From assembly GCF_024609325.1 (NCBI RefSeq), contig NZ_JANHMQ010000001.1:558001-622000 (forward strand): DNA of 64,000 bases, written 5' to 3'. Within the stretch, counting starts at the first letter, position 1; each line of letters begins with the position of its first letter. Of the stretch, positions 8,518 through 16,863 are shown piece after piece. The position numbers and the translations under genes were made by a program. Origin of the DNA: Geothrix fuzhouensis. Its GTDB lineage: Bacteria; Acidobacteriota; Holophagae; Holophagales; Holophagaceae. The notes under the pieces are model-generated. The model was not told the DNA's origin, did not search any database, and saw only the letters and a list, made by a program, of their open reading frames with translations.

Positions 8518-10017
8518 CTAGAAGCTGTAGCGCAGCGAGACACCCAGGATGTCGATGGTGGCCTTCATCGTGGCGTTGAGGCTACCCCGGGTGAGGTTGT
8601 CGCCCGCAGAGGTCAGGTTGATCTTGCTGTCACTGATGAACAGGTGGCTGTAGCCAACGTCAACAGCCGTCTTCTTGGAGAGGTTGTAGGTCACGCCGAG
8701 GGAGACCCACTTGCGATCATTGTCAGGGATGCGCGGGGTGCGGTGGTTCTCATCCACGGCGCTCTGGTCATAGGCCAGACCGCCCCGAATCGTCCAGTCC
8801 TGGTTCACCTTCCAGGTGCCGCCCACGGAGTAGAACCAGGTGTCCTTCCAGCTCTCATCGGTGACAGAATCCGCCAGCCCCGTATCGAACTTCACGCGGA
8901 GTTCCTTGAAGCGGGACCAGGTGCTCTGGGCTACCTCGCCCTGCAGCGAGAACGTGGGGTTCACCTTCCAGTCGAAGCCCAACGAAGCCGTGGCCGGCAG
9001 CGCGAGATCAGCCTGTCCTTTGCCGTTGCGGAGACCAGCACCCTGCAGGGCCGCCAGATCCGTGGCAGGCATGGTGGTGGGATACTCGAAGGTGGCGTCG
9101 CCCTTCAAGGTCATGGTCATGGCGGCGGAATAGGCGCCACCCAAGCGGAAGTCAGGGCTGGGCTGCCAGGTGAAGCCCGCCTTCCAGCCGTAGCCCCAGC
9201 CGTCGCCCTTCAGGCCGGCCTTGCCGTCCCATGCGCCGGGGATGGCGTAGCCGGGCGTGCCGAAGGTGGCGTTGGGCGCACCCATGGCGATGGTGGCCAC
9301 GGGGCTGTTCTGCGTGGGACTGGGCGCTGTGGTGGACAGGCCTGCTGCGGCAAGGCCGGAACCCACCTTCAGGGCCAGCGCCGTGCCGTAATCCACAGCA
9401 TTGGTCAGCTCGGCATCAGCCTTGCGGGCAATGAATGCCACGCCGAAAGAGAACTGGTCGCTCACCCGGTAGGCCAGGCTGGGCGTGATGTCGATGGTCT
9501 TCAGGTCGGACTTCAGGCCGTGGTAGCGGCCGATCCAGTTGGCGTCGTACTCGGTGGTGAGACCAAAGGGCACGTTCAGGGAGAGCCCGAGCTTCAGGTC
9601 CTTGTTGACGCTGTACATGATGTTGAATTCAGGCAGGACGGCGGAAACCCCGGAATTTTTGTGGCTGGGGTCGCCCGAGATGGTGCTCAAGCTAGTCGTG
9701 GTATTGGGAACCACATTGAAGCCGAGCGCGGTCAGGGCCGGCGTACGGCTGGCGGTCATGTCCTGGAGCTTCACGTCCAGACCGACGTAGGTGCCGCCGA
9801 AAGAGAACTGCCAGCCATCGTACTGCGTCATCACCGCGGGATTGAAGAAGAGGGCGCTGATGTCGGCGCCGCCCGCGCTGACGCCGGCGAAGGCGTTGCC
9901 CTGGGAACTGGGGCTCTGCTCGCGCAACTGGAAACCGGAGGCCTGGGCCTGGGGAGCGAAGGCACCGGCGGCGATGAGGGTCAAGGCCGTGAGGGTGAGA
10001 CGTGAACGGTGGATCAT
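8518..10017 (-). CDS. FadL/OmpP1/TodX family outer-membrane transporter
   Basis: 499-residue beta-barrel protein for uptake of long-chain fatty acids or other hydrophobic compounds. A signal peptide (MIHRSRLTLTALTLIAAGAF, cleaved after QAQA) leads to the family's N-terminal hatch, SGFQLREQSPSSQGNAFAG. The motif SALFFNPAVM matches the NPA signature of FadL. The C-terminus ends in alternating residues and a terminal Phe (LRYSF), the usual signal for outer-membrane insertion. The ATG at 10017 was chosen because it starts the signal peptide. It is downstream of trpA but separated by 153 bases, so it probably has its own promoter. Confidence 0.92.
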   Translation of the reverse strand: MIHRSRLTLTALTLIAAGAFAPQAQASGFQLREQSPSSQGNAFAGVSAGGADISALFFNPAVMTQYDGWQFSFGGTYVGLDVKLQDMTASRTPALTALGFNVVPNTTTSLSTISGDPSHKNSGVSAVLPEFNIMYSVNKDLKLGLSLNVPFGLTTEYDANWIGRYHGLKSDLKTIDITPSLAYRVSDQFSFGVAFIARKADAELTNAVDYGTALALKVGSGLAAAGLSTTAPSPTQNSPVATIAMGAPNATFGTPGYAIPGAWDGKAGLKGDGWGYGWKAGFTWQPSPDFRLGGAYSAAMTMTLKGDATFEYPTTMPATDLAALQGAGLRNGKGQADLALPATASLGFDWKVNPTFSLQGEVAQSTWSRFKELRVKFDTGLADSVTDESWKDTWFYSVGGTWKVNQDWTIRGGLAYDQSAVDENHRTPRIPDNDRKWVSLGVTYNLSKKTAVDVGYSHLFISDSKINLTSAGDNLTRGSLNATMKATIDILGVSLRYSF

Positions 10018-10091
10018 GGGCGCATGGCTCCTAATCCCGAATCCCGGGGTGGATGGCTGTTGGCAGCCGTTTCTGAAGGGCAAGATGGATC

Positions 10092-10119
10092 ACGATACCA
10101 AATCGCCTCGCCCTTGCAA
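10092..10119 (-). promoter_or_regulatory. Candidate promoter of the FadL-type gene
   Basis: On the minus strand a TTGCAA box (10119-10114) is separated by 16 bases from TATCGT (10097-10092). Each hexamer matches the sigma-70 consensus at four of six positions. The start codon is 75 bases further on. The match is by eye and modest. Confidence 0.3.
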
Positions 10120-10170
10120 CTTTCCTCAGGGTAGGATGAACCGCCCTCATTATTCACTACCTTTTGATCG

Positions 10171-10917
10171 TCATCCCAGCCCCCTAGAAAGCACTTCCAC
10201 CAGGCCCCTTCCATTTGCCAGGGCCTGCACCAGTGCGGAACCCACCACGGGCGTGGCGCCCATGCTCCGCACGACGGCGAGGCTGGCGGCGTCGGCCAAT
10301 CCGAAGCCAACGGCGAGGGGGCGGGCGGTGAGGGCCTGCAGGTCCAACACGCGCTCCCACACAGGTGCGAGATCGGTGCCGGAACCAACCCCCGTGACGC
10401 CAAGGCGAGCCACGATGTAGGCGAAGCGCTGGGCGAAGGGTGCCGAAGCTCCTGCGTCCGGGCGTTCCGACAGGATCTGCCGGGCCCGCTCCAACGTGGT
10501 CGTGGGGGCCAGCAACGGCACCATGGGATAGCCTGCGGCCCGCAACTCAGCCTCGAAGACCGCCTCTTCTCCGAAGGGCAGATCCACCACCAGCAGGGCC
10601 TTCACCGGTGTGGGAGCAAGCAGATCCTTCAGCCTCGATGCCCCGATCTGGAGCAGCGGATTCAGGTAGGTGAAGAGGATGAGGTCGGGACTGTCGGTGA
10701 TCCCGGCGAGGGCTTCCAAGACTCGGACTGGGGTGGCACCCCGTGCGATCGCCCGGTGCGCGGCCGCCTGAAGCACCGGCCCATCCGCGATGGGGTCCGA
10801 GTGGGGCAGTCCCAGTTCGACGGCCTCGAGGCCCAGGGCCTTGGCGTCAGCCAGCAGCTGTGGCAGTGCTTCCAGCGAGGGATCGCCTGCCATGAGGAAG
10901 GGAAGCAACGGGTTCAT
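10171..10917 (-). CDS. trpA: Tryptophan synthase alpha subunit
   Basis: 248-residue TIM-barrel enzyme that cleaves indole-3-glycerol phosphate to indole and glyceraldehyde 3-phosphate, passing indole to TrpB. The catalytic Glu is in AVELGLPHSDP and the catalytic Asp in the following IADGP segment. The phosphate-binding GVTGVGSGTD and GFGLADAA motifs are present. It is the last gene of the trp operon; its ATG follows the trpB stop by one base. At 248 residues it is slightly shorter than the E. coli enzyme (268). No obvious terminator follows it. Confidence 0.96.
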   Translation of the reverse strand: MNPLLPFLMAGDPSLEALPQLLADAKALGLEAVELGLPHSDPIADGPVLQAAAHRAIARGATPVRVLEALAGITDSPDLILFTYLNPLLQIGASRLKDLLAPTPVKALLVVDLPFGEEAVFEAELRAAGYPMVPLLAPTTTLERARQILSERPDAGASAPFAQRFAYIVARLGVTGVGSGTDLAPVWERVLDLQALTARPLAVGFGLADAASLAVVRSMGATPVVGSALVQALANGRGLVEVLSRGLG

Positions 10918-10918
10918 G

Positions 10919-12103
10919 TCAGATCCCCAGACGCGACTGATAGGTGGACAGATCCTTGTCGCCCCGGCCGCTGAGACCCAGCAGGACCGTGGCGGCGCCT
11001 TCCCTGGCCAGTGCGGGCAGCGCAGCCAGCGCATGGCTGCTTTCCAGCGCAGGGAGGATGCCTTCGGTTTCACAGAGCAGGCGGGCACCTTCGAGTGCTT
11101 CATCATCGGAGGCACGGCGCACCTCCACTCGGCCGTCGAGCGCAAGCGCCGCGAGTTCGGGACCCAGCGCGGGGTAATCCAATCCGGCGCTGATGCTGGC
11201 GGTCTCGGCCGTGTGACCGTGCTCATCCTGGAGCAGGAGGGTCTTGCAGCCGTGCAGCACACCCATGCGCCCCCCATCGAGGCGCGCAGCGTGCTCGCCG
11301 AGGGCTTTCCCGTGGCCGCCAGCCTCCACGGCGATGCGGCGTAGGTCATCGTCCAGGAAAGGCAGCAGCAAGCCCAGGCCGTTGCTGCCCCCGCCAGCGC
11401 AGGCGAGGACGATCTCAGGCAGGCCACCGGACTGCTCCAACACCTGGGCGCGGGCCTCCTCGCCAATGACGGTCTGGAAGGTCCGCACCATGGTCGGGAA
11501 GGGATGCGGCCCGAGGGCCGAGCCAAGGATGTAGTGGGCCCGATCGCAGCGGCCAGCCCAGGCCCGCAGGGCCTCATTGACGGCCTCCTTGAGGGTGCCC
11601 TGCCCCGCCGCCACGGGCTCGACCTTGGTGCCGAAGAGTCGCATACGGGCCACGTTGGGCGCCTGCCGGGCCATATCCGTGACGCCCATGTAGACGGTGC
11701 AGGTCAGGCCCAGGCGCGCACAGGCCGCGGCGGTGGCCACGCCATGCTGCCCGGCGCCAGTCTCCGCGATGATTTCCGTCTTGCCCATGCGCCGGGCCAG
11801 CAGGGCCTGGGCGAGGGCGTTGTTGATCTTGTGGGCGCCGGTGTGGGTCAGGTCCTCCCGCTTGAGGAAGAGGGCCTTGAGCCCCACCTTCGCCGCCAGG
11901 CGTGGCGCGGGCGTGAGGGGCGTGGGGCGACCCACGAAGTGCCGCAGTTCAGCCTTCAGTTCGATCAGGAACGCGGGATCAGCCCAGGCGGCGCAGAAGG
12001 CCGCTTCCAGATCAAGCAGCGGTTGCATGAGCGTTTCCGGGGCGTAGCAGCCGCCAAGCTGCTGCGGGCCGAACCGCGTGGGAAGCGCGAACGAATCAGT
12101 CAT
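10919..12103 (-). CDS. trpB: Tryptophan synthase beta subunit
   Basis: 394-residue PLP enzyme that joins indole and serine to make tryptophan. The PLP lysine is in HTGAHKINNAL. The indole-tunnel region, AETGAGQHGVATA, and the phosphate-binding loop ACAGGGSNGLG are present. The segment after the loop reads GLGLLLPFLDD rather than the common AIGMFYPFIDD, a mild family variation. It overlaps the upstream trpF by 8 bases and is followed after 1 base by trpA, so the two synthase subunits are tightly coupled in translation. Confidence 0.96.
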   Translation of the reverse strand: MTDSFALPTRFGPQQLGGCYAPETLMQPLLDLEAAFCAAWADPAFLIELKAELRHFVGRPTPLTPAPRLAAKVGLKALFLKREDLTHTGAHKINNALAQALLARRMGKTEIIAETGAGQHGVATAAACARLGLTCTVYMGVTDMARQAPNVARMRLFGTKVEPVAAGQGTLKEAVNEALRAWAGRCDRAHYILGSALGPHPFPTMVRTFQTVIGEEARAQVLEQSGGLPEIVLACAGGGSNGLGLLLPFLDDDLRRIAVEAGGHGKALGEHAARLDGGRMGVLHGCKTLLLQDEHGHTAETASISAGLDYPALGPELAALALDGRVEVRRASDDEALEGARLLCETEGILPALESSHALAALPALAREGAATVLLGLSGRGDKDLSTYQSRLGI

Positions 12104-12734
12104 GGGTTCCCTTTCCTGCCAAGGCTGCCTGTCTCGCGGCCGCGACGAACGCTGCCACCTTTGCTGGATCCTTCACGCCTGGGCCCGCCTCCAGACGGCT
12201 CGCCGCGTCGAAGCCGCGCAAGTACGGGCGAGTTTCGAGTGGGAGTGCGGCGACCCTGTCCGCCAGGTTGGCGCCATCCAGGCCACCGGCGAGCAGGAAG
12301 GGCCCGGGGGGCGGAAAGGCCATGGGATGGCCCTGCCCCGAGCCCCCGGGCACCCCAGTTTGGGCCGGGCTGGATTCCCACAGGTAGAGGTCTGCGGGCA
12401 CCGCGGTCTGGCCCGGTTCGTCCGCCCAGGGCAGCAGGACGAAGAGGCCTGCCGCTCGCAACAACGCGATGCCGCGTTCGCATTCCGCCTTCGGCAGATA
12501 GGGTTGAACGCGCCGGACATTATGGCGTCGGGCTGTTTCGAAGACTGCCTCCGCGATTTCAGTCACCATCACCAAGACCGCGCGGTCGGCGAAGGCCTCC
12601 GCCACCGCCAGATTCGCGCAGTGCCGCGGGCTGGGAGGATGGAACACAAAGCCCAGCAGGTCCGCGCCCTGCTCCGCGGCGAAGGTCGCGTCTGCCGCAG
12701 TGGTGAGGCCGCAGACCTTGGCCACCAGGCTCAT
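12096..12734 (-). CDS. trpF: Phosphoribosylanthranilate isomerase
   Basis: 212-residue TIM-barrel isomerase that converts phosphoribosylanthranilate to the carboxyphenylamino deoxyribulose phosphate. The catalytic Cys is in VAKVCGLTTAADA near the N-terminus, and the family motif ADLLGFVFHPPSPRH follows. The C-terminal Asp and phosphate-binding part is LAGGLDGANL...RGFDAASRLEAGPGVKD. It overlaps trpC by 4 bases (ATGA) upstream and trpB by 8 bases downstream. Confidence 0.95.
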   Translation of the reverse strand: MSLVAKVCGLTTAADATFAAEQGADLLGFVFHPPSPRHCANLAVAEAFADRAVLVMVTEIAEAVFETARRHNVRRVQPYLPKAECERGIALLRAAGLFVLLPWADEPGQTAVPADLYLWESSPAQTGVPGGSGQGHPMAFPPPGPFLLAGGLDGANLADRVAALPLETRPYLRGFDAASRLEAGPGVKDPAKVAAFVAAARQAALAGKGTHD

Positions 12735-13567
12735 TGCGCCTCCTGGCGGAGGTCTGCGAAAACGCGCTCCAGGAACCCTTTGGGATCCGGGCTGCGCATG
12801 AGGGCCTCGCCGATGAGTACGGCCTCGAAACCCGCCCGCAGGGAGGCCTGGGCATCCTCAGGGGTGGCGAGGCCGGATTCGCGGACCAGCACCGCATCGG
12901 GAAAGGCTTGGCGCAAGGGCGCGGCGGTGGGTTCACCCAGGGTGAACGTGGAGAGATCCCGGGCGTTGATGCCCACCAGGCGGGCCCCAGACTCCTGGGC
13001 GAAGGGGACTTCCGTGAGGTCGTGCAGTTCCACGAGTGCCTCCATGCCCCGCTGCCGGGCGGCTTCGGCAAAGGTGGCCGTATGCCCTTTCAGCACCCGG
13101 ACGATGAGCAGGACCGCCTCGGCGCCGCAGGCCTCGGCCTCCGCGAGTTGGGCCTCGGAGATGACGAAACCCTTGTAGAGCCTCGGCAGACCGAACTCTG
13201 CTGCGGCGGCGAGGTGAGCTGCGGCTCCGCGGAAATAGGCCGGTTCCGCCAGGATCGAGAAAGCCGTCGCGCCGCCGTCCTTGTAGGCCTGGAGCTGGGT
13301 CTGAAGGGGCGTGCCGGCAGCGAAGGGGCCGAGCGAGGGCGAAGCCTGCTTGTACTCGGCGATCACAGCTCCGCCCCGGGCCGCGGCTTCCCGTCTCAGG
13401 GCCAGCTCGAAGGGACCTGAGCCCTCCAGGGGCGCGCGAACCGGCGGTGCCGTTGGCGATGCCTGGGCGAGGCGGGCAAGTTCAGAGACCAGTACACGCT
13501 GGAGATGCGAACTTTTGGGCAGTCCGGTGCCCCGGACCAGCGATGCGGGATCAGGCAGGCGACTCAC
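12731..13567 (-). CDS. trpC: Indole-3-glycerol phosphate synthase
   Basis: 278-residue TIM-barrel enzyme that closes the indole ring with loss of CO2 and water. The catalytic Lys region is seen as AVIAEYKQASPSLGP. A second lysine lies in LYKGFVI, and the active-site segments LVGINARDLSTF and VRESGLATPEDA are intact. It overlaps trpD by 4 bases upstream and trpF by 4 bases downstream. It is monofunctional, not fused to TrpF as in E. coli. Confidence 0.95.
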   Translation of the reverse strand: MSRLPDPASLVRGTGLPKSSHLQRVLVSELARLAQASPTAPPVRAPLEGSGPFELALRREAAARGGAVIAEYKQASPSLGPFAAGTPLQTQLQAYKDGGATAFSILAEPAYFRGAAAHLAAAAEFGLPRLYKGFVISEAQLAEAEACGAEAVLLIVRVLKGHTATFAEAARQRGMEALVELHDLTEVPFAQESGARLVGINARDLSTFTLGEPTAAPLRQAFPDAVLVRESGLATPEDAQASLRAGFEAVLIGEALMRSPDPKGFLERVFADLRQEAQ

Positions 13568-14598
13568 GGCTGCACCCCCGCCATGGGAAACGGCAAGGTA
13601 AAGCCGTGATCCAGGATGGCCCGCAGCTCGCGGAAGGTTTGGGCCAAGCCGTCCAGCGAACCGCCCTGATGCAAGATCAGTCCCAACCCTGCTTGCAAGG
13701 CCACGGCATCTGCCACGGCCGGGCGGAACTCCGCGTGGCCGGCCCCACCGAAGATGCCGCGGGCCACGGCCAGGGCCTCGCCCCGGTCGGCCACCCGCAA
13801 GGCGTGACGGCTGGGCTGGGTGATGCCCAGTTCCCGGGGAACGATCACCTGGGGCGCCAGGACCCGTCCCTCTCTCACCGCCACCACCGTCGTGGGGCCT
13901 TCAATGGAGGCTTCATCGAGCCCCTTCCCTTCCGCGTCCTTGCCGTGGATGACGAAGGCCCGCTCCAGGTTGGCACGCCGGGCCAGGGCCCCTGCCATGG
14001 GAGCCAGCAGCTCTTCGCGCGCCACGCCGAGCACCTGCAGGGGCGGATGCCCCGGATTCAAGAGCGGTCCCAGCAGGTTGAAGATCGTGGGGATGCCCAA
14101 CCGGCGGCGGATCTCCCGGAGTCGGCCCATCAGCGGGTGGTAGGCCGGCGCGAAGAGGAAGACGAACCGGTGCTCCCGGAGGTCCGTCTCCAGGTCCGAG
14201 ACCGCTCTGGAGAGGTCGTAGCCCAGGGCCTCCATCAGGTCGGCGCTGCCGCAGACACCCGTGGCGGCGCGGTTCCCGTGCTTCACCACGGGTACGCCGA
14301 GGGTCGGGAGAAATAGCGCCGTGAGGGTGCTGAGGTTGGCGGTGGAAGCCCCATCGCCACCCGTCCCCACCACATCGATGGCGCCGTCGGGCGCTTGCGG
14401 GAACGGCACCGCGACCTCGAACAGCGAATCCGCAAAGGCCGCCAGCTCGTGGGCCTCGGGCACCCGCTGGGCCAAGAGGGCCAGGCAGGCACCCACCAGC
14501 AGCGCGTCCGTGTCCTGGTCGATGAAGATATGCATGAGCTCCGAGGCGGTGGCCTCCGGCAGCGGGCGGATGGGGTTGTGGGTGGTCAGCAGGGTCAT
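13564..14598 (-). CDS. trpD: Anthranilate phosphoribosyltransferase
   Basis: 344-residue enzyme that transfers phosphoribosyl from PRPP to anthranilate. The PRPP-binding glycine loop VGTGGDGASTANLSTLTA and the KHGNRAATGVCGSADLMEALG anthranilate-site region (HGNR) are present. So is the family LLGPLLNPGHPP motif. The ATG at 14598 forms an ATGA overlap with the trpG stop. A longer in-frame reading frame extends upstream only because it runs antisense-free through trpG in another frame. TrpD is not fused to TrpG. Confidence 0.95.
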   Translation of the reverse strand: MTLLTTHNPIRPLPEATASELMHIFIDQDTDALLVGACLALLAQRVPEAHELAAFADSLFEVAVPFPQAPDGAIDVVGTGGDGASTANLSTLTALFLPTLGVPVVKHGNRAATGVCGSADLMEALGYDLSRAVSDLETDLREHRFVFLFAPAYHPLMGRLREIRRRLGIPTIFNLLGPLLNPGHPPLQVLGVAREELLAPMAGALARRANLERAFVIHGKDAEGKGLDEASIEGPTTVVAVREGRVLAPQVIVPRELGITQPSRHALRVADRGEALAVARGIFGGAGHAEFRPAVADAVALQAGLGLILHQGGSLDGLAQTFRELRAILDHGFTLPFPMAGVQP

Positions 14599-15173
14599 CG
14601 TCGAGTTTCCTTGGCGAGGTGGAGGAAGTTCGCGAGCATCGCCGGACCGTCCGGCGTGAGGATGCTTTCGGGGTGGAACTGCACCCCCCAGCGGGGCAGG
14701 TCGCGGTGGGCCATGGCCATGATCTCGCCACCGGAACTGCGGCCCGTGATGCGCCAACAGGCGGGCAGCGTGGCCGGATCCGCGATGAGGCTGTGGTAGC
14801 GACCCACGAGAAGGCCAGGAGGCAACCCCTGGAAGAGTCCCGTCCCGTCGTGTTCCAGGGCTGTGGCCTCGCCATGCAGAGGCTCGAGGGCCCGGATGAC
14901 CCGGCCCCCGGTGGCCGCGGCCAGGGCCTGGTGACCCAGGCAGACGCCCAGCAGCGGGATGGTCCAGTCGGAACCCGCGAGGGCCATGTGCGCCGGGCTT
15001 TCCGTGGGGTGACCGGGGCCGGGCGAGAGCACCACGGCTTCGGGCCGGAGGGCCTTGGCCTCGTCGAGGGTGATGGTGTCGTGGCGGACGACCTTCACGG
15101 GAGCGCCCAGCGTCTCGAAGGCCTGCACCAGGTTGTAGGTGAAGGAATCCAGGGCATCGATAAGGAGGATCAT
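14595..15173 (-). CDS. trpG: Anthranilate synthase component II (glutamine amidotransferase)
   Basis: 192-residue class I glutamine amidotransferase that supplies ammonia to TrpE. The catalytic Cys lies in LLGVCLGHQALA, the oxyanion loop in VLSPGPGHPTES, and the His-Glu pair in VQFHPESILT. A GGAGG lies 7 bases before the ATG at 15173. That ribosome-binding site belongs to an inserted segment (15174-15276). The trpG start overlaps the stop of a 41-codon ORF carried by that insertion. TrpG could also serve para-aminobenzoate synthesis; no separate pabA is visible here. Confidence 0.95.
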   Translation of the reverse strand: MILLIDALDSFTYNLVQAFETLGAPVKVVRHDTITLDEAKALRPEAVVLSPGPGHPTESPAHMALAGSDWTIPLLGVCLGHQALAAATGGRVIRALEPLHGEATALEHDGTGLFQGLPPGLLVGRYHSLIADPATLPACWRITGRSSGGEIMAMAHRDLPRWGVQFHPESILTPDGPAMLANFLHLAKETRR

Positions 15174-15295
15174 GCCAACCTCCGCTCGGGAGCCGATGCC
15201 CTCTCCCTCCTATCGCGGCGCTCCTCCACGCCGCTCCTGTGCGCTTGGGCTGCGCCCTGCTCGCGCAGAGTCGGGACATCGATCAGGAGGATCAT
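15174..15295 (-). mobile_element. Small hairpin-rich insertion at the trpE/trpG junction with target duplication
   Basis: The first 19 bases of trpG (15173-15155) recur at 15295-15277 with one mismatch, directly overlapping the trpE stop as ATGA. Between the copies lie 103 bases with two inverted repeats: CTGCGC/GCGCAG (15268-15263 with 15255-15250) and GCGGCG/CGCCGC (15234-15229 with 15220-15215). The upstream copy opens a 41-codon ORF (15295-15170). Its TGA overlaps the real trpG ATG, so stop-start coupling is preserved. It has no transposase and looks like a REP- or MITE-like element. I infer an insertion event; the alternative is a tandem duplication that has since diverged. Confidence 0.6.
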
Positions 15296-16692
15296 CGGTC
15301 GGCTCCGGGCAATTGGACCCCAAGGGCCTGGGCGATGGCGCCCAGCTTGTGCAGGGTTTCGAAGTACTCGGACTCGGGTTTCGAGGCCCGCACCACGCCG
15401 GCCCCGGCCTGGATGTAGGCGGCGCCACCGGTGTAGACCGCCGTGCGCAGGATGAGGGCCGTGTCTAGGGCGCCATCGGTGCCCAGCCGCAGCAGGACGC
15501 CGCCGTAAGGCCCGCGCATCTCGCCTTCCAGTTCAGCGATCCGCTGACAGGCGCGCAGCTTGGGAGCGCCGCTGACCGTGCCGGCCGGGAAGGCCGCCGC
15601 CAGCACGTCCAGGGCATCCACGCCGTCTCGGAGCTTCGCCTTCACGGTCGTGGTGAGGTGCAGGACGTGGCTTGTACGCTGGAGTGCCAGCGGCAGTTCC
15701 ACCCGCACACCACCGGGAACGGCCACGCGGCCCAGGTCGTTGCGGGCCAGGTCCACCAACATTTGGTGTTCGGCCAATTCCTTGGGATCACGCTTGAGCG
15801 CCTCGAAGCGGGCAGTGTCTTCCTCGGCACTGCCACCCCGGGGCACGGTGCCGGCGATGGGCAAGGTCTCGGCCTCGTCATCCTGCACCCGCACCAGCAT
15901 CTCCGGCGACGCACCCACCAGTGCGAAGTCCTCCCATTCCAGCAGGAATCCATAAGGACTCGGGTTCAGGCGACGGAGGCGGCGATAGGCCTCCAGCGGC
16001 GGCGGCGGGTCCCCGATGCGGAACCGCTGGCTGGGCACCAGCTGGTAGATGTCACCATCCAGGATCAGTTCCTGGGCGGTCCGTACGGCTCCTTCGTAGG
16101 TTTCGCGGGTGATCTGGGCGGTGGCCCGAGGTGTCGAGGCGCTGGGGCCGGGATCGGCCACTCCCCCAAGGAGTCGTGCCCGGAGGTCGCGCAGGCGGCG
16201 GAAGCCGGCTTCGGCATCCACATCCACGGTTTGTAGCTCCGCCACCTGATGCAGGTGATCGAAGACCAGGGCCACATCGAAGCGGCGCACCCACAGGCCC
16301 GGCAGGCCCAGGCTGTCCCGGGCGGGCAGCGGCAGGGTGGGCTCCAAGGCGCCCACGGCCTCAAAGCCGAGATACCCGGCGCAGCCCACACCCACCGGCA
16401 ATGGTTCCCTCGGGGCCGGCAGTTCCGCGGCAGGATCACTCATCGCTCCGCTGGGCGAAGATCCCGCCAAGGCACGCAGGGCCTCGATCCAGCCGCTGGC
16501 GGGCGGGTCCAGGCGACATTCCGCCGGGCCCTCCAGCAGCACGAAGCTGTGGCGGCCTACGCGCTCGCCCTGGTCACACGACTCCAGCAGCAGGCTGGCG
16601 CCCACTGGGCGTAGAGCCAGGTAGGCGGCCAAGGGGGTCAACAGGTCCGCAGGAAAGGGATGGCGGAGCAGGAGCCTGGATTCAGGTGACAT
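15292..16692 (-). CDS. trpE: Anthranilate synthase component I
   Basis: 466-residue chorismate-using enzyme that makes anthranilate with ammonia from TrpG. The C-terminal catalytic domain shows IAGTVPRGGSAEED, DLARNDLGRVA, FPAGTVSGAPKLRACQ and GGAAYIQAGAGVV, all standard for TrpE/PabB. The N-terminal region has LLESCDQGERVGRHSFV, resembling the LLES element of the tryptophan feedback site. The ATG at 16692 lies only 19 bases after the attenuator terminator and has no strong ribosome-binding sequence. It is the first structural gene of the trpEGDCFBA operon. Confidence 0.95.
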   Translation of the reverse strand: MSPESRLLLRHPFPADLLTPLAAYLALRPVGASLLLESCDQGERVGRHSFVLLEGPAECRLDPPASGWIEALRALAGSSPSGAMSDPAAELPAPREPLPVGVGCAGYLGFEAVGALEPTLPLPARDSLGLPGLWVRRFDVALVFDHLHQVAELQTVDVDAEAGFRRLRDLRARLLGGVADPGPSASTPRATAQITRETYEGAVRTAQELILDGDIYQLVPSQRFRIGDPPPPLEAYRRLRRLNPSPYGFLLEWEDFALVGASPEMLVRVQDDEAETLPIAGTVPRGGSAEEDTARFEALKRDPKELAEHQMLVDLARNDLGRVAVPGGVRVELPLALQRTSHVLHLTTTVKAKLRDGVDALDVLAAAFPAGTVSGAPKLRACQRIAELEGEMRGPYGGVLLRLGTDGALDTALILRTAVYTGGAAYIQAGAGVVRASKPESEYFETLHKLGAIAQALGVQLPGADR

Positions 16693-16710
16693 GGCGATTC
16701 GTCCACATAC

Positions 16711-16737
16711 AAAAAAGCCCGACCATGGGGTCGGGCT
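16711..16737 (-). terminator. Attenuator terminator of the trp operon
   Basis: In the transcript, AGCCCGACC (16737-16729) and GGTCGGGCT (16724-16716) form a 9-bp perfect stem with a 4-base loop, followed by a run of T (16716-16711). It stands between the leader ORF and trpE, where it can only act as a conditional terminator of the operon. Confidence 0.88.
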
Positions 16738-16795
16738 CGGAGGGTCCGGGGTGGCGTTGGCCGCTAGGCCTCGCGCGAGGAGCCATCCGAGCCCG
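16732..16795 (-). promoter_or_regulatory. Predicted antiterminator of the trp leader
   Basis: CGGGCTCGG (16795-16787), immediately after the three Trp codons, is perfectly complementary to CCGAGCCCG (16740-16732). The latter shares 6 bases with the 5' arm of the terminator, so the two structures exclude each other. A further upstream segment, CCGACCC (16841-16835), could pair with the first arm with one bulge. GGCCTC/GAGGCC (16826-16821 with 16772-16767) could also enclose the Trp codons. Confidence 0.75.
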
Positions 16796-16856
16796 TACGC
16801 CACCACCAAGCCCCATGAAGGAGGCCCTGGCGAAGGGTCGGAAAGGACAGCGGCAT
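16764..16856 (-). CDS. trpL: trp leader peptide, 30 residues with three consecutive Trp
   Basis: A short ORF runs from ATG (16856-16854) to TAG (16766-16764). Residues 17-19 are Trp-Trp-Trp (codons at 16808-16800). Such tandem codons for the end product are the hallmark of leader-peptide attenuation: ribosome stalling at low charged tRNA-Trp favours the antiterminator. The position between a sigma-70-like promoter and the terminator fits. There is no Shine-Dalgarno sequence, and the predicted transcription start falls at or next to the ATG, so the leader may be translated leaderless. The peptide itself probably has no other function. Confidence 0.8.
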   Translation of the reverse strand: MPLSFPTLRQGLLHGAWWWRTGSDGSSREA

Positions 16857-16863
16857 AAGACCG

